DNA from: Solirubrobacteraceae bacterium
Lineage (GTDB): Bacteria; Actinomycetota; Thermoleophilia; Solirubrobacterales; Solirubrobacteraceae
Direction of reading: 5' to 3'
DNA: 42,624 nt
NCBI GenBank assembly: GCA_025451035.1
Contig: JANWLE010000087.1
Coordinates: 1-42,624, forward strand
Position numbers and translations under genes: made by a program. Positions 1-7,998 of the stretch are shown in pieces; within the stretch, counting starts at the first letter, position 1; each line of letters starts with the position of its first letter. Under the pieces are notes generated by a model, which ran no database searches, was not told the origin of the DNA, and saw nothing but the letters and a program-made list of their open reading frames with translations.

Positions 1-98
1 AGCCCAGCCGACCGCCGCCGCGTGGCCGCGCGTTCGCCGCGATAGCTCTCGTCGCGGCGGCCCTCGTCGTGGCGGTGATCATCCTGCTGTACCTGTAG
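1..98 (+). CDS. C-terminal end of a membrane protein (partial)
   Basis: The frame starting at base 3 is open from the window edge to TAG at 96-98. It encodes about 31 residues: a proline/arginine-rich piece (PSRPPPRGR) followed by an uninterrupted hydrophobic stretch (roughly AFAAIALVAAALVVAVIILL) and a final Tyr-Leu. That pattern is a single C-terminal membrane anchor with almost nothing after it. The start lies outside the window, so the family cannot be named. It converges with the minus-strand DUF1802 gene, leaving only about 25 bp between them. Confidence 0.55.
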   Translation, partial: PSRPPPRGRAFAAIALVAAALVVAVIILLYL

Positions 99-123
99 CG
101 CCGCGGCGTTACAGGCAGGCGAT

Positions 124-744
124 CTAGGCCAGGACAGGCTGGCCGGCTTCGCGGGTGATCGCCTCGATCGCCTCTGCGGCGCGCTCGAACTCATCATCTG
201 AGAGCACCGGCGTGCCCTCGAACGGCAAATCGCGCTGCAGCTCAAACCAGGCGTTCTCGCCGCCGTACTCCTCGCGCACCTTGACGGTCACGGGGCGAGG
301 AATCCTGTACGTGCGCAGCAGCAGCACGTGCAGGGGGTCGCGGCGCTTCCACTCCAGGCACTTTTCGGCGTAGTTGGTTGTCCACACGTAGAACGGGGAG
401 AGCGCGTCGACGGCACGGGGATCTGTGACCGTGAAGTGCGCTGCGACTTCCGCCCACGCCCTGATCCGCACACGGTCGGGCTGTTGGATCGCGCCCAGCG
501 TGTGAAGTGAGGGCTCGCCGTCGGGCCAGACACCCTCCTCCAACGCGCGGCGTAGCTCCGGCTGATGCGATTCACGCACCAGGTCATAGCTCTGGTGATC
601 GAAGGTCGGGTAGAGGAAGAAGCGGTCGTACTCGAGCTCGAAGGGGTCCTCGCCGTCGAGTCCGTCGCCGCGAAGCGTGATCAGCTGCTCGCCCTCGGCG
701 AGGGCGCGGACGGTAACCGCCCATTCTTTGAAAGCAATTGGCAT
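124..744 (-). CDS. DUF1802 family protein
   Basis: A 206-residue protein of unknown function. The N-terminal FKEWAVTVRAL-EGEQ-ITLR block and the following RFFLYPTFDHQ block match my memory of the DUF1802 family, whose role is not established. I place the start at ATG 744 (MPIAFKEW) because the family motif begins there. An in-frame ATG at 795 or 789 would add a hydrophobic, unconserved 15-17 residues and would lie inside a hairpin. No good Shine-Dalgarno sequence precedes 744. The gene follows the hyuA-hyuB-dehydrogenase set on the same strand but is separated by 171 bp of AT-rich DNA with a candidate promoter and hairpin, so it is probably its own transcription unit. Confidence 0.75.
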   Translation of the reverse strand: MPIAFKEWAVTVRALAEGEQLITLRGDGLDGEDPFELEYDRFFLYPTFDHQSYDLVRESHQPELRRALEEGVWPDGEPSLHTLGAIQQPDRVRIRAWAEVAAHFTVTDPRAVDALSPFYVWTTNYAEKCLEWKRRDPLHVLLLRTYRIPRPVTVKVREEYGGENAWFELQRDLPFEGTPVLSDDEFERAAEAIEAITREAGQPVLA

Positions 745-768
745 AAGAAAAGAGAGAGAGAAATCGAC

Positions 769-818
769 AAAAAAAACCAGGTCACCCATCGCCATTCAGA
801 AGCCCGAATGGCGAGACC
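769..818 (-). terminator. Terminator-like hairpin with U8 tract in the DUF1802 leader
   Basis: On the minus strand a perfect 9-bp stem (814-806 with 797-789, 8-base loop) can be lengthened by GGTC (818-815) pairing with GACC (783-780) across a 5-base bulge. Three bases later come eight T residues (776-769). This is the architecture of an intrinsic terminator, but it lies upstream of the DUF1802 start. It may end transcription from the hyu operon, act as an attenuator, or both. Confidence 0.45.
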
Positions 819-825
819 GGCATTA

Positions 826-854
826 AAGATACGAAATCTGAGCGGAAATCCCAA
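826..854 (-). promoter_or_regulatory. Candidate sigma-70-type promoter for the DUF1802 gene
   Basis: Read on the minus strand, TTGGGA (854-849) and TATCTT (831-826) are separated by exactly 17 bases, inside a stretch far richer in A+T than its surroundings. Transcription would begin near 820. The match is to consensus only. Confidence 0.35.
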
Positions 855-915
855 ATTGCCTGTAAAAGCAGGGATTTTGCTGGCGGCAAACTAACGACCG
901 TACGGGTACTGACAG

Positions 916-1803
916 TTAGATGTGCCAGCCGGCGAGCGCTTCGACGGACTCGATCAGCGCCGCGTAGTCCGCCTGCGCGTGGCCGCGTTCCACGGTCGCG
1001 TTGAGCAACTCGCGGGCGTGCTCCGCAGCGGGAAACGGCACGCCGTGCGTGCGCGCCTGCTCCAGGCACAGACGAACATCCTTGAGCAGGTGTGCCGTGC
1101 GAAACAGCGGCGTATAGTCGTGTCCGCGCATCGCGGCGGTCTTCATCGACAGTTGCGCTGAGGTCCCCGACCCGGCAGAGGTGACCTTCACAAACGCGTC
1201 GAGGTCGATGCCGCTCGCGCTCGCAAGCACGAGCCCCTCCGCGAGCGCCGCGGCATTCGCGGCCGCCAGCGCATTGCCGATCACCTTTAGCATCTGCCCC
1301 TGGCCGAGCTCGCCGACGTGCTCGATCACCGCACCCATCGTCTGCAGGGCAGGCAGCGCCCGCTCGAAGTCCTGTTGCTGTCCTCCAACCATGATCGTGA
1401 GTGTCGCGGCCTGCGCCCGCGGCAGCGAACCCGTCACGGGCGCGTCGATGAACGAAATGCCCTTCTGCCGCAGCGCGGCGGCGGCATCGATCGCCGCCGC
1501 CGGGCCGATTGTCGACATATCAACGCACAGCAGGCCCTCTCTCGCGGCGTACGCCACACCGTCCTCGCCGAGCAGGATCGATCGAACCTGCTCGGCGTCG
1601 ACGACCATGCTGATGACGACGTCGCTGTGTTCGGCGACCTCCCGGGGGCGCTCCAACGCGACCGCTTCGTGCTCGTCCGCCCAGCGCTGCGCCTTGCCGG
1701 GCGTATAGGACCACACGGACAGCTCAAAACCGGCGCTGGCTAGGTTCGCGGCCATACGCGAGCCCATCATTCCCAGGCCGAGGAAACCTATCCGCTCACG
1801 CAT
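916..1803 (-). CDS. 3-hydroxyisobutyrate dehydrogenase-family NAD(P)-dependent oxidoreductase
   Basis: A 295-residue beta-hydroxyacid dehydrogenase, of the family that oxidises 3-hydroxyisobutyrate or reduces tartronate/succinate semialdehydes. The N-terminal Rossmann motif GFLGLGMMG sits at residues ~5-13, the substrate-binding DAPVTGS motif near 120, and the catalytic lysine in GQMLKVIGN near 170, with the asparagine four residues on. I chose ATG 1803, which places the dinucleotide motif at the very N terminus; an upstream in-frame start at 1821 adds only six residues. The start overlaps the end of hyuB by 8 bp, so the two are translationally coupled. The true substrate is unknown; coupling to a hydantoinase-type enzyme suggests a catabolic step on a product of that enzyme. 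Confidence 0.85.
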   Translation of the reverse strand: MRERIGFLGLGMMGSRMAANLASAGFELSVWSYTPGKAQRWADEHEAVALERPREVAEHSDVVISMVVDAEQVRSILLGEDGVAYAAREGLLCVDMSTIGPAAAIDAAAALRQKGISFIDAPVTGSLPRAQAATLTIMVGGQQQDFERALPALQTMGAVIEHVGELGQGQMLKVIGNALAAANAAALAEGLVLASASGIDLDAFVKVTSAGSGTSAQLSMKTAAMRGHDYTPLFRTAHLLKDVRLCLEQARTHGVPFPAAEHARELLNATVERGHAQADYAALIESVEALAGWHI

Positions 1804-3280
1804 GGCCGTATCCTCCTCCACCGGGCGTTTCGATGCGCAGCCGTTGGCTTGGCTTCAGCGAGCCGGTCGACTTCCCGGGGATCGGCTCCCCGTCGAGCAG
1901 GTCGCGTCCGCACGCGCCGTCCTGCCCGCCGCGTGCGCCCGCGGGGTGGTGGTGGCGGCGCTCGGCGATCAGCGAGTAGCTCATCGGCTCGAGCGCCTGG
2001 ATCTCGCGGATCACCCCGTCGCCGCCGCGCGTGGCGCCGGCACCGCCCGAGCCGCGGCGTACCTCGTAGCGTGTGACCCGCAACGGGAATTCCAGCTCGA
2101 GCGCCTCGATCGGTGTGTTGAGCGTGTTGCTCATCGCGACATGCACACCGGTCGGCCCGTCCGCCTCCTCGCACGCGCCCTGGCCACCGCCGAGCGTCTC
2201 GTAGTAGCTGAAACGCTCGTTGCCGAGCGTCAGATTGTTCATCGTGCCCTGCCCCTGGGCGCGGCCAAAGGCTGATAGCACGAGGTCCGCGACGCGCGAG
2301 GAGGTCTCGACGTTGCCGCCCGCCACCGCCGCGCCGGGGCTCGCGTTCAAAAGCGAACCGGCGGGGGCGATGACTCGCAGAGGCCGGTAGGCACCGGCGC
2401 ACGGTGGTATCGACGGGTCGGTGATGACCCGCAGCGCGAAATAGCAGGCTGAGTTGGTGACCGCGAGTGGGCAGTTGAGGTTGCCCGAGTGCTGGCCGGC
2501 TGAGCCGGAGAAGTCGAGCGTCAGCTCCTCACCCTCGAGCTGTGCCCGCAGGCGAAGAACGAGGTCTCCGTCGGACGTCTCCAGCACATCCTCGGCGTGG
2601 CGCTCGCCGTCCGGCAGCTCGCCCAGGCAGGCGCGGCTGCGCCGCTCGGCATAGTCGAGCACCGCGGCGGTACCTTCGCGCAGACGCGTTGGCCCCAGAC
2701 GCGCCGCTAGCTCTAGCAGGCGGCGCGCACCGACTCGGTTGGCGGCCAGTTGCGCCCGCAAATCGGCGCGGCGCTCGGACGGCTGGCGCATGCGTGCGAC
2801 CAGCTCGTCGATAACCGCCTCGCTCAAGACCCGCGGAGTGATGACGACGCCCTCTTCCTCGAGCGTCGTGCTGTCGGCTGGCATCGAGCCGGGTATGCGA
2901 CCACCCACGTCCGCGTGGTGGGCACGACTGACCGCGAAGCCGAGCAGCTCGCAGTCGGTGAGGATCGGCGTGACGATCGTGATGTCCGGCAAGTGCGTGC
3001 CGCCCGCGAAAGGATCGTTCAGGATCCACGAGCGCCCCTGCGAGTGGTCCTCCTCGAGCACCGCACCGACAGCGGCTGGCATCGCCCCGAGATGCACGGG
3101 TATGTGCTCCGCCTGCATCACCATCTCTCCGTCGGCGTCGAACAGGGCGCTCGAGGCGTCGCGCCGCTCCTTGATGTTCGCTGAGTGCGAGGAGCGGACC
3201 AGCACCGCGCCCATCTCCTGGCAGGCCGAGTGCAAAGCGCCCATCATCACCTGCAGCTCGATCGGGTCGAGCGCGCTCAT
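1796..3280 (-). CDS. hyuB: Hydantoinase B / oxoprolinase family subunit
   Basis: A 494-residue HyuB-family subunit, the partner of HyuA in ATP-dependent N-methylhydantoinases, 5-oxoprolinases and the related acetone/acetophenone carboxylases. Family signatures visible are the N-terminal [21 protein letters not shown], the [20 protein letters not shown] block (~100-120), an [14 protein letters not shown] block (~140), and a glycine-rich C terminus ending [12 protein letters not shown] 3280 is the start because it gives the ATGA overlap with the hyuA stop and begins just before the conserved block; the ~49 residues upstream in the open frame are arginine-rich and non-family. Substrate is not predictable from these motifs. 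Confidence 0.9.
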   Translation of the reverse strand: MSALDPIELQVMMGALHSACQEMGAVLVRSSHSANIKERRDASSALFDADGEMVMQAEHIPVHLGAMPAAVGAVLEEDHSQGRSWILNDPFAGGTHLPDITIVTPILTDCELLGFAVSRAHHADVGGRIPGSMPADSTTLEEEGVVITPRVLSEAVIDELVARMRQPSERRADLRAQLAANRVGARRLLELAARLGPTRLREGTAAVLDYAERRSRACLGELPDGERHAEDVLETSDGDLVLRLRAQLEGEELTLDFSGSAGQHSGNLNCPLAVTNSACYFALRVITDPSIPPCAGAYRPLRVIAPAGSLLNASPGAAVAGGNVETSSRVADLVLSAFGRAQGQGTMNNLTLGNERFSYYETLGGGQGACEEADGPTGVHVAMSNTLNTPIEALELEFPLRVTRYEVRRGSGGAGATRGGDGVIREIQALEPMSYSLIAERRHHHPAGARGGQDGACGRDLLDGEPIPGKSTGSLKPSQRLRIETPGGGGYGHA

Positions 3281-5268
3281 TCGGCGCCGTCCCATCCGAG
3301 CAGAATGTTGCCGTAGGCATCGACGCTCGCCGACCAGTCCGGCAGGATGAACAGCGTGGCCTCCCTCATTGCGCAGATCGCGGGCCCCGACAGCTTCGTG
3401 CCGGGTGGCAGATCGCCGTGCAGGCACTGCGCCGTGAGCTCCCGGCCCTCATAGACGACGATCCTCGGCTCGGGCGCCGGCGCGTCGGCGCGCTCGCCGG
3501 TGAGCTCAAGGCGCGTAGCCTTGCCCCACGCCGAGACCCGGATCGTTACGAGCTCGAGCTCGCCTTCGCTGTCGCGGTAGCCGTAGCGCTCCTCGTGCTG
3601 CCGGGCGAAGAGCTCTCCCAGCAGCCGTGGGTCGGTGCGCTCGCGCTCGTCTACCCCAAGCTCGAACGACTGCCCTCGGTAGCGCAGCTCGTAGCGGACC
3701 CGCAGACGCTCGGGCGGGCAGCCAAGCAGCCCGGAGGCCTGCGCGATCAGCTCTCTGCGCTCACGCGAGATGCGCTGCTCGGTCAGCTGCGCGCCGGCGA
3801 GCATGACGGTGCGTGCGGCGTCTTGGCGGGGTTGCGCGCTGGCGAGCCCCAGCGCGCACAACACCCCGCACGCCCTTGGGCACAGCACGCGCGAGATGCC
3901 GAGCTCCTGCGCGAGCGACAGGGCGTGCAGCGGCCCGGCGCCGCCGAACGGCATCAGCGTGAAGCGGCGCGGGTCGATCCCTCGCTGCACGGTCATCACC
4001 CGCAGCGCGCCGAGCATCTCGACCTCGGCGACCCGCACGATGCCCTCGGCGCAGCGCAAGGTGTCCAAGCCCAGCTCGGCCGCGAGCGCGCCGACCGCCC
4101 GCTCGGCGGCGTCGCGGTCGAGGCTCACGCCGCCGGCGAGGGGAATGTCCTCGAGTAGGCGTCCCAGCAGCAGGTTGGCGTCGGTCACAGTCGGCTCGCG
4201 TCCGCCGCGGACGTAGCAGGCGGGCCCGGGGTCCGCGCCCGCTGAGCGAGGGCCGACACGCAGCGCCCCGCCGGCGTCGCGCCAGGCGATCGAGCCGCCG
4301 CCGGCTCCAACCGTGTGGATGTCGAGCGCAGGCAGCGCGAGCGGGCGGCCGGCGACCGTGCGGTGCGCGGTCTCGGCTACCTCGCCGCCGTCGATCAGGC
4401 AGACGTCGCAGGAGGTGCCGCCCATGTCGAAGCACAGCACGTCCTGCTCCCCGGCGAGGCTGGTGAGCTCCAGTGCGCCCATCACGCCGCCGGCGGGCCC
4501 GGACAGCACGCTCACGGCGGCGTGCGCGGCGGCGTGCGTGCGATCGGTCAGGCCACCTGAGGACTGCATGATCTGTGGCTCGGGTAGTCCCGCCAGCTCG
4601 GTCCGTTCGCCCAGGCCGCGCAGGTAGCCGGCGAGCAGCGGGCTGAGGGCTGCGTCCACCTCAGTGGTGACGGCGCGCTCGTACTCGCGGAAGGTCCCGA
4701 CCAACTGGTGGGAGAGCGAGACGTGGACGCCGGGCAAGAGCTCCGCCAGCAGCTCGCCGAGCAGCTGCTCGTGTTGAGGGTGCGCATAGGAGTGAAGCAG
4801 CGTGACCGCGACTGCCTGCGGTTCCTGGCGCGCGAGCTCGCGCACCAGCTCGCGCGCTGCCTCGTGCCGCAGCGGCTGGGAAGGGCCTGAGGGGGTCATG
4901 CGCTCCTGCGCGCCGAAACGCAGCTCGGGCGGCACGAGCGGTGGCGGCGCTGCCTCGCACAGGCTGTACAGGCTCGGCCTTGCCTGCCGCGCGAGCTCGA
5001 CGATGTCTGTGAAGCCGGCAGTCGCGACCATCGCGGTGCGCGCGCCGCGCCCCTCTAGCAGGGCGTTGGTGGCGACCGTCATGCCGTGAGAGAAGGCCCT
5101 CAGCTGACCGGGCTGGGCGCCCGTGCGCTCCAGCAGCAGCTCGATCGCCGCGAGCACCCCGCTCGACTGGTCCTGCGGCGTGCTGGGAACCTTCGCGGTG
5201 TGAACGCGTGGCCCGTCAATCAGGACCGCGTCGGTGAAGGTACCGCCGACATCGACTCCGAGAAGCAT
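3277..5268 (-). CDS. hyuA: Hydantoinase A / oxoprolinase family subunit
   Basis: A 663-residue ATP-binding subunit of the HyuA family. The actin-like ATPase phosphate-1 loop is at the extreme N terminus (LLGVDVGGTFTDAV) and a second phosphate motif (CFDMGGTSCDVCLID) is near residue 280, preceded by a SGPAGGVMGA block. The C-terminal domain carries FGGAGPLHA (~415) and ends in the usual GPAI...A-beta region. Length is normal for the family. It is the first gene of hyuA-hyuB-dehydrogenase, with a 4-bp overlap into hyuB. A GGGAG lies directly against the ATG, so the ribosome site is not well spaced. It could be a hydantoinase, 5-oxoprolinase or a carboxylase subunit. Confidence 0.9.
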   Translation of the reverse strand: MLLGVDVGGTFTDAVLIDGPRVHTAKVPSTPQDQSSGVLAAIELLLERTGAQPGQLRAFSHGMTVATNALLEGRGARTAMVATAGFTDIVELARQARPSLYSLCEAAPPPLVPPELRFGAQERMTPSGPSQPLRHEAARELVRELARQEPQAVAVTLLHSYAHPQHEQLLGELLAELLPGVHVSLSHQLVGTFREYERAVTTEVDAALSPLLAGYLRGLGERTELAGLPEPQIMQSSGGLTDRTHAAAHAAVSVLSGPAGGVMGALELTSLAGEQDVLCFDMGGTSCDVCLIDGGEVAETAHRTVAGRPLALPALDIHTVGAGGGSIAWRDAGGALRVGPRSAGADPGPACYVRGGREPTVTDANLLLGRLLEDIPLAGGVSLDRDAAERAVGALAAELGLDTLRCAEGIVRVAEVEMLGALRVMTVQRGIDPRRFTLMPFGGAGPLHALSLAQELGISRVLCPRACGVLCALGLASAQPRQDAARTVMLAGAQLTEQRISRERRELIAQASGLLGCPPERLRVRYELRYRGQSFELGVDERERTDPRLLGELFARQHEERYGYRDSEGELELVTIRVSAWGKATRLELTGERADAPAPEPRIVVYEGRELTAQCLHGDLPPGTKLSGPAICAMREATLFILPDWSASVDAYGNILLGWDGAE

Positions 5269-5291
5269 CTCCCGGAGCCTACGCGAGGCGC

Positions 5292-5732
5292 TCAGGCGGC
5301 GGCGAGCTGCTCGTGATCCTCGGTTTCAGCGAGATGCTGGTGTGAGGGACAGTAGCCGTTGTGGGGCAGTGGGACACGCTGACAGGCGTCGCCTTTGCGG
5401 GTGGTGGCGCGGCACTGCAGTGGCTTGCCGATCTCCGCATACCCGGCGAGCGGGTTTTCCGCAACGTACTGCTGCGCGAAGCGCATGTAGCGGGAAACGA
5501 CCTGGTAGACGCGCTCCTGTGCGCCCATCGGGAAGTACGAGCGGATGTCGCAGAACAGCGTGCGAGCAGGGTGGGCAAAATAGTGGCGGTCTGTCGCCAG
5601 ACGCTCTACTGTCGCCTCGCAGGCCCTGAGGACCTGCTCGTGGTTAGCGCCCGAGCTCGAGCACTTGGCGTTCTGCGGTCCGTCTATATACCCCGCCAAC
5701 TCGCGGTATATGGCGCGACTGAACTGATACAT
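5292..5732 (-). CDS. Conserved protein with C-terminal Cys/His cluster
   Basis: A 146-residue protein I cannot assign to a named function. The N-terminal ~100 residues form a mixed helical region (MYQFSRAIYREL, NHEQVLRACEATVERLATDRHYFAHPARTLF). The C-terminal part contains C-x9-C-x10-C-x2-H (in QCRATTRKGDACQR and YCPSHQHL), a plausible metal-binding knuckle. ATG 5732 is preferred: GAGG lies 7 bases upstream, and the only earlier in-frame start is TTG 5738. From memory, similar proteins are widespread in Thermoleophilia, but that is recall and not a search. It ends 23 bp before hyuA, so it could be the first gene of the hyu transcript. Confidence 0.75.
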   Translation of the reverse strand: MYQFSRAIYRELAGYIDGPQNAKCSSSGANHEQVLRACEATVERLATDRHYFAHPARTLFCDIRSYFPMGAQERVYQVVSRYMRFAQQYVAENPLAGYAEIGKPLQCRATTRKGDACQRVPLPHNGYCPSHQHLAETEDHEQLAAA

Positions 5733-5842
5733 AAACAATCCTCAACTGGTCAACAAGGATGGGAATCCCCGCCACTCCCAAAGACTTCGCTAGACGACAT
5801 CTCCTTCCCCGGCTGTAGAAACACTGCTCGGCGTGAAAAGGA

Positions 5843-5925
5843 CCGATATCGGACCGTGGCCGGCCCAACAGCCCACAAGCGAGTATCGCAACGCTTTGTA
5901 AAGCTCTTAACGCGGGATGGTTAAG
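5843..5925. repeat. Cluster of short palindromes upstream of the Cys/His protein
   Basis: Within the 223-bp spacer between nadB and the gene starting at 5732 there are three palindromic elements: CCGATATCGG (5843-5852), GCTTTGTAAAGC (5893-5904) and the inverted repeat CTTAAC/GTTAAG (5906-5911, 5920-5925). They lie upstream of the minus-strand start and may be operators; no regulator is indicated. Confidence 0.3.
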
Positions 5926-5932
5926 GTGAGTT

Positions 5933-5960
5933 AATGACGCTGGCGTGAAGCGGCGTCATT
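5933..5960 (-). terminator. Hairpin at the end of nadB
   Basis: AATGACGC (5933-5940) and GCGTCATT (5953-5960) form a perfect 8-bp stem with a 12-base loop. The nadB stop codon (5958-5956) lies inside the right arm. No U-tract follows, which is common for terminators in high-GC actinobacteria; termination is inferred. Confidence 0.4.
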
Positions 5961-7452
5961 CCCAGAGCTCCCAGCGCCCGCGTTCATCGCCGCCGACGAG
6001 GAAGTGTTGACGATCGAGCGAGCTATCGGTCGCGGGATGGTCGAGCCGCCGGTGCGAGCCGCGGCTCTCTGAGCGCGCGAGGGCGCTCAGCGCGATCAGC
6101 CGCGCCAGCGGGTGGGGGTCGCGCGACAGACGCTCAAGGCCCTCGGGGGAACGCTCGATGCCCGCATCGTGCCACAGCGCCTGGCGCGTCTCGGGTGTGA
6201 CCTGAGCCGCCACCGGAGGGTCGGCCACGGCTTCACGCAGCTCCTGCATCGCGGCCGGCGGCGGCTCATCCAGCGCGCTGAGCGCCGCGCGGCGAGCGAA
6301 CACGAAGCACTCGCTCAGCGAGTTCGAAGCCAGGCGGTTGGCGCCGTGCAGCCCGGTGCATGCCGACTCGCCGACCGCATACAGCCCGGGGACGCTCGAG
6401 CGCCCGTGCAGGTCGGTGCTGATTCCGCCCATCACGTAGTGCGCCGCAGGCGCGACGGGGACGAGCTCACTCGTGGGATCCAGGCCAGCCTGGCGTAGCG
6501 CGCCGACAACGTTGGGGAACAGCGTCGGGTCGATCGATCGCATGTCCAGCCCGACAGAGCTCGAGCCGGTCTGTGCCATCCGCATCTGGATCGCGCGTGA
6601 GACTTCGTCGCGGGGCGCGAGCTCGTCGACGAAACGCTCGCCGCTTGCGTCATGCAGGGTCGCGCCCTCGCCGCGCACCGCCTCGGAGATGAGGAAGCCT
6701 TCGCGGCCGGGCAGGCCGATCACCGCCGTAGGGTGGAACTGTACGAACTCGAGGTCCGCGAGATCCGCGCCGGCGGAATGGGCGAGCAGCATGCCGAAGC
6801 CGAGCGAGCCGGGCGGATTGGTCGTGCGCGCCCACAGCGCGGCGGCACCACCGGTCGCGAGGACCACAGCCCTAGCGACGACCAGTTGCCCGTCCTCGCA
6901 CAGCACACCGCCCACCCGGCCGTCGACGCGGCACAGCGCCCTGGCCCTGTTTTCCTCGAGCACGACCATCTGGCTGTCCTCGGCGACCAGCGCTGAGAGC
7001 TCACGCACGACGCGCCTGCCGGTCGCGCTGCCGCCGGCGTGCACCACGCGCCTGAGCGAATGCCCGCCCTCGAGCCCCAGCGCCAGGCGCCCGAAGCGGT
7101 CCGCGTCGAAGCTGACGCCGAGCGTTTGCAGGTCGCGCACGCACTCGGGTGCCTCCGCGACGAGCACCTGTGCCGCGGAGCGCCTCACCGCGTTCCGCCC
7201 GGCACGCTCGGTGTCAGCGAGGTGAAGCTCAGGGCTGTCGTCGTTCGCGAGCGCCGCCGCCAACCCTCCTTGCGCCCAGTAGCTCGCGGTCTGCGCGAGC
7301 GGGGTCGCGCTGATGAGCACGACTCGCGCGCCCGCGCGGGTCGCGCAGATCGCGCCATACAGTCCGGCGGCGCCCGCGCCGATCACTGCGATGTCGGCCA
7401 CGAGATGGCCGCTTCTCGGTTCAGGCGCCGTCGGCTTTTTCGGTACGCCCAT
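5956..7452 (-). CDS. nadB: L-aspartate oxidase
   Basis: A 498-residue FAD enzyme that oxidises L-aspartate to iminoaspartate, the first step of de novo NAD synthesis. The FAD-binding GAGAAGLYGAI motif is at ~25-35, followed by the family-defining SYWAQGGLAAAL (~57). The fumarate-reductase-like active site is visible as EFVQFHPTAV (~235) and GERFVDELAPRDEVSRAI (~275), and the C-terminal FAD contact as AVGESACTGLHGANRLASNSLSE (~360). Usual length is 500-540. The start at ATG 7452 leaves a short proline-rich leader before the Rossmann strand. nadA and nadC, the usual neighbours, are not within this window. Confidence 0.92.
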   Translation of the reverse strand: MGVPKKPTAPEPRSGHLVADIAVIGAGAAGLYGAICATRAGARVVLISATPLAQTASYWAQGGLAAALANDDSPELHLADTERAGRNAVRRSAAQVLVAEAPECVRDLQTLGVSFDADRFGRLALGLEGGHSLRRVVHAGGSATGRRVVRELSALVAEDSQMVVLEENRARALCRVDGRVGGVLCEDGQLVVARAVVLATGGAAALWARTTNPPGSLGFGMLLAHSAGADLADLEFVQFHPTAVIGLPGREGFLISEAVRGEGATLHDASGERFVDELAPRDEVSRAIQMRMAQTGSSSVGLDMRSIDPTLFPNVVGALRQAGLDPTSELVPVAPAAHYVMGGISTDLHGRSSVPGLYAVGESACTGLHGANRLASNSLSECFVFARRAALSALDEPPPAAMQELREAVADPPVAAQVTPETRQALWHDAGIERSPEGLERLSRDPHPLARLIALSALARSESRGSHRRLDHPATDSSLDRQHFLVGGDERGRWELWE

Positions 7453-7474
7453 CTACCGCGAACCGTATCCTCAA

Positions 7475-7496
7475 GCAGCCGCCGCGCGGCGGCTGC
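7475..7496 (-). terminator. Perfect 22-bp palindrome after the zinc-ribbon gene
   Basis: GCAGCCGCCGC and GCGGCGGCTGC (7475-7485, 7486-7496) form a fully self-complementary GC-rich hairpin four bases beyond the stop codon at 7501 and upstream of nadB on the same strand. No T-run follows. Most likely a U-less terminator or an RNA 3'-end stabiliser. Confidence 0.5.
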
Positions 7497-7500
7497 ACCC

Positions 7501-7998
7501 TTATGGTTTTGCCGTCAGGGCGCCATTGGGGCGGCCCAATACCCCGCCGGACGGGGCTTCTGGGGTGCTCTTGGCTCCGCCTGAGCCGGTCCTGGAGGAG
7601 GTGCCGGGTGTCACGACGGGCGTCGTCGACTGTGACGACGGCAGCGGGGTGGTGTTCGTCGGCGTCGTAGTGGTCTGGGTCGGCAGCGGGGTCGCGCTCG
7701 CTGGCGGCGCGGTGCTAGCTGGCAGCGCAGGGCTGGTGAAGCTCGCCGGCGAGCGCGTACGGGTCGCTCCGGCGGATTTTTTTTCCGACAGCTTCACGAG
7801 CGCCGCGCCGAGCACCGCGAGGGACAGCACGATGAGGACTCCGGCTATGAGTACCGGCGCCCGCCATTTCGCGGGCGCCGCCAAGCGGGTCCTCGCGGCC
7901 GCGCCGCAGCGCAAACACCAGTCCTGCTCCTCGCGCAGCGGCATCGAGCACAACGGGCACAGCTCCTGTACGGGCAAGGCGGTCATTGGCGCGCTCAT
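7501..7998 (-). CDS. Zinc-ribbon membrane protein with Ser/Thr/Pro-rich tail
   Basis: A 165-residue protein. Residues ~14-31 hold a CPLC...CLRC zinc ribbon, ~50-70 a single transmembrane helix (VLIAGVLIVLSLAVLGAALV), and everything after it is a low-complexity Thr/Ser/Pro/Ala tail. With a cytosolic ribbon this would place the tail outside the membrane. No enzymatic motif is visible and I do not know its function. It overlaps the upstream zinc-ribbon gene by 4 bp (ATGA), so the two are likely made together. A second pair of zinc-ribbon plus Ser/Thr-rich extracellular protein lies at 27258-27946. Confidence 0.7.
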   Translation of the reverse strand: MSAPMTALPVQELCPLCSMPLREEQDWCLRCGAAARTRLAAPAKWRAPVLIAGVLIVLSLAVLGAALVKLSEKKSAGATRTRSPASFTSPALPASTAPPASATPLPTQTTTTPTNTTPLPSSQSTTPVVTPGTSSRTGSGGAKSTPEAPSGGVLGRPNGALTAKP

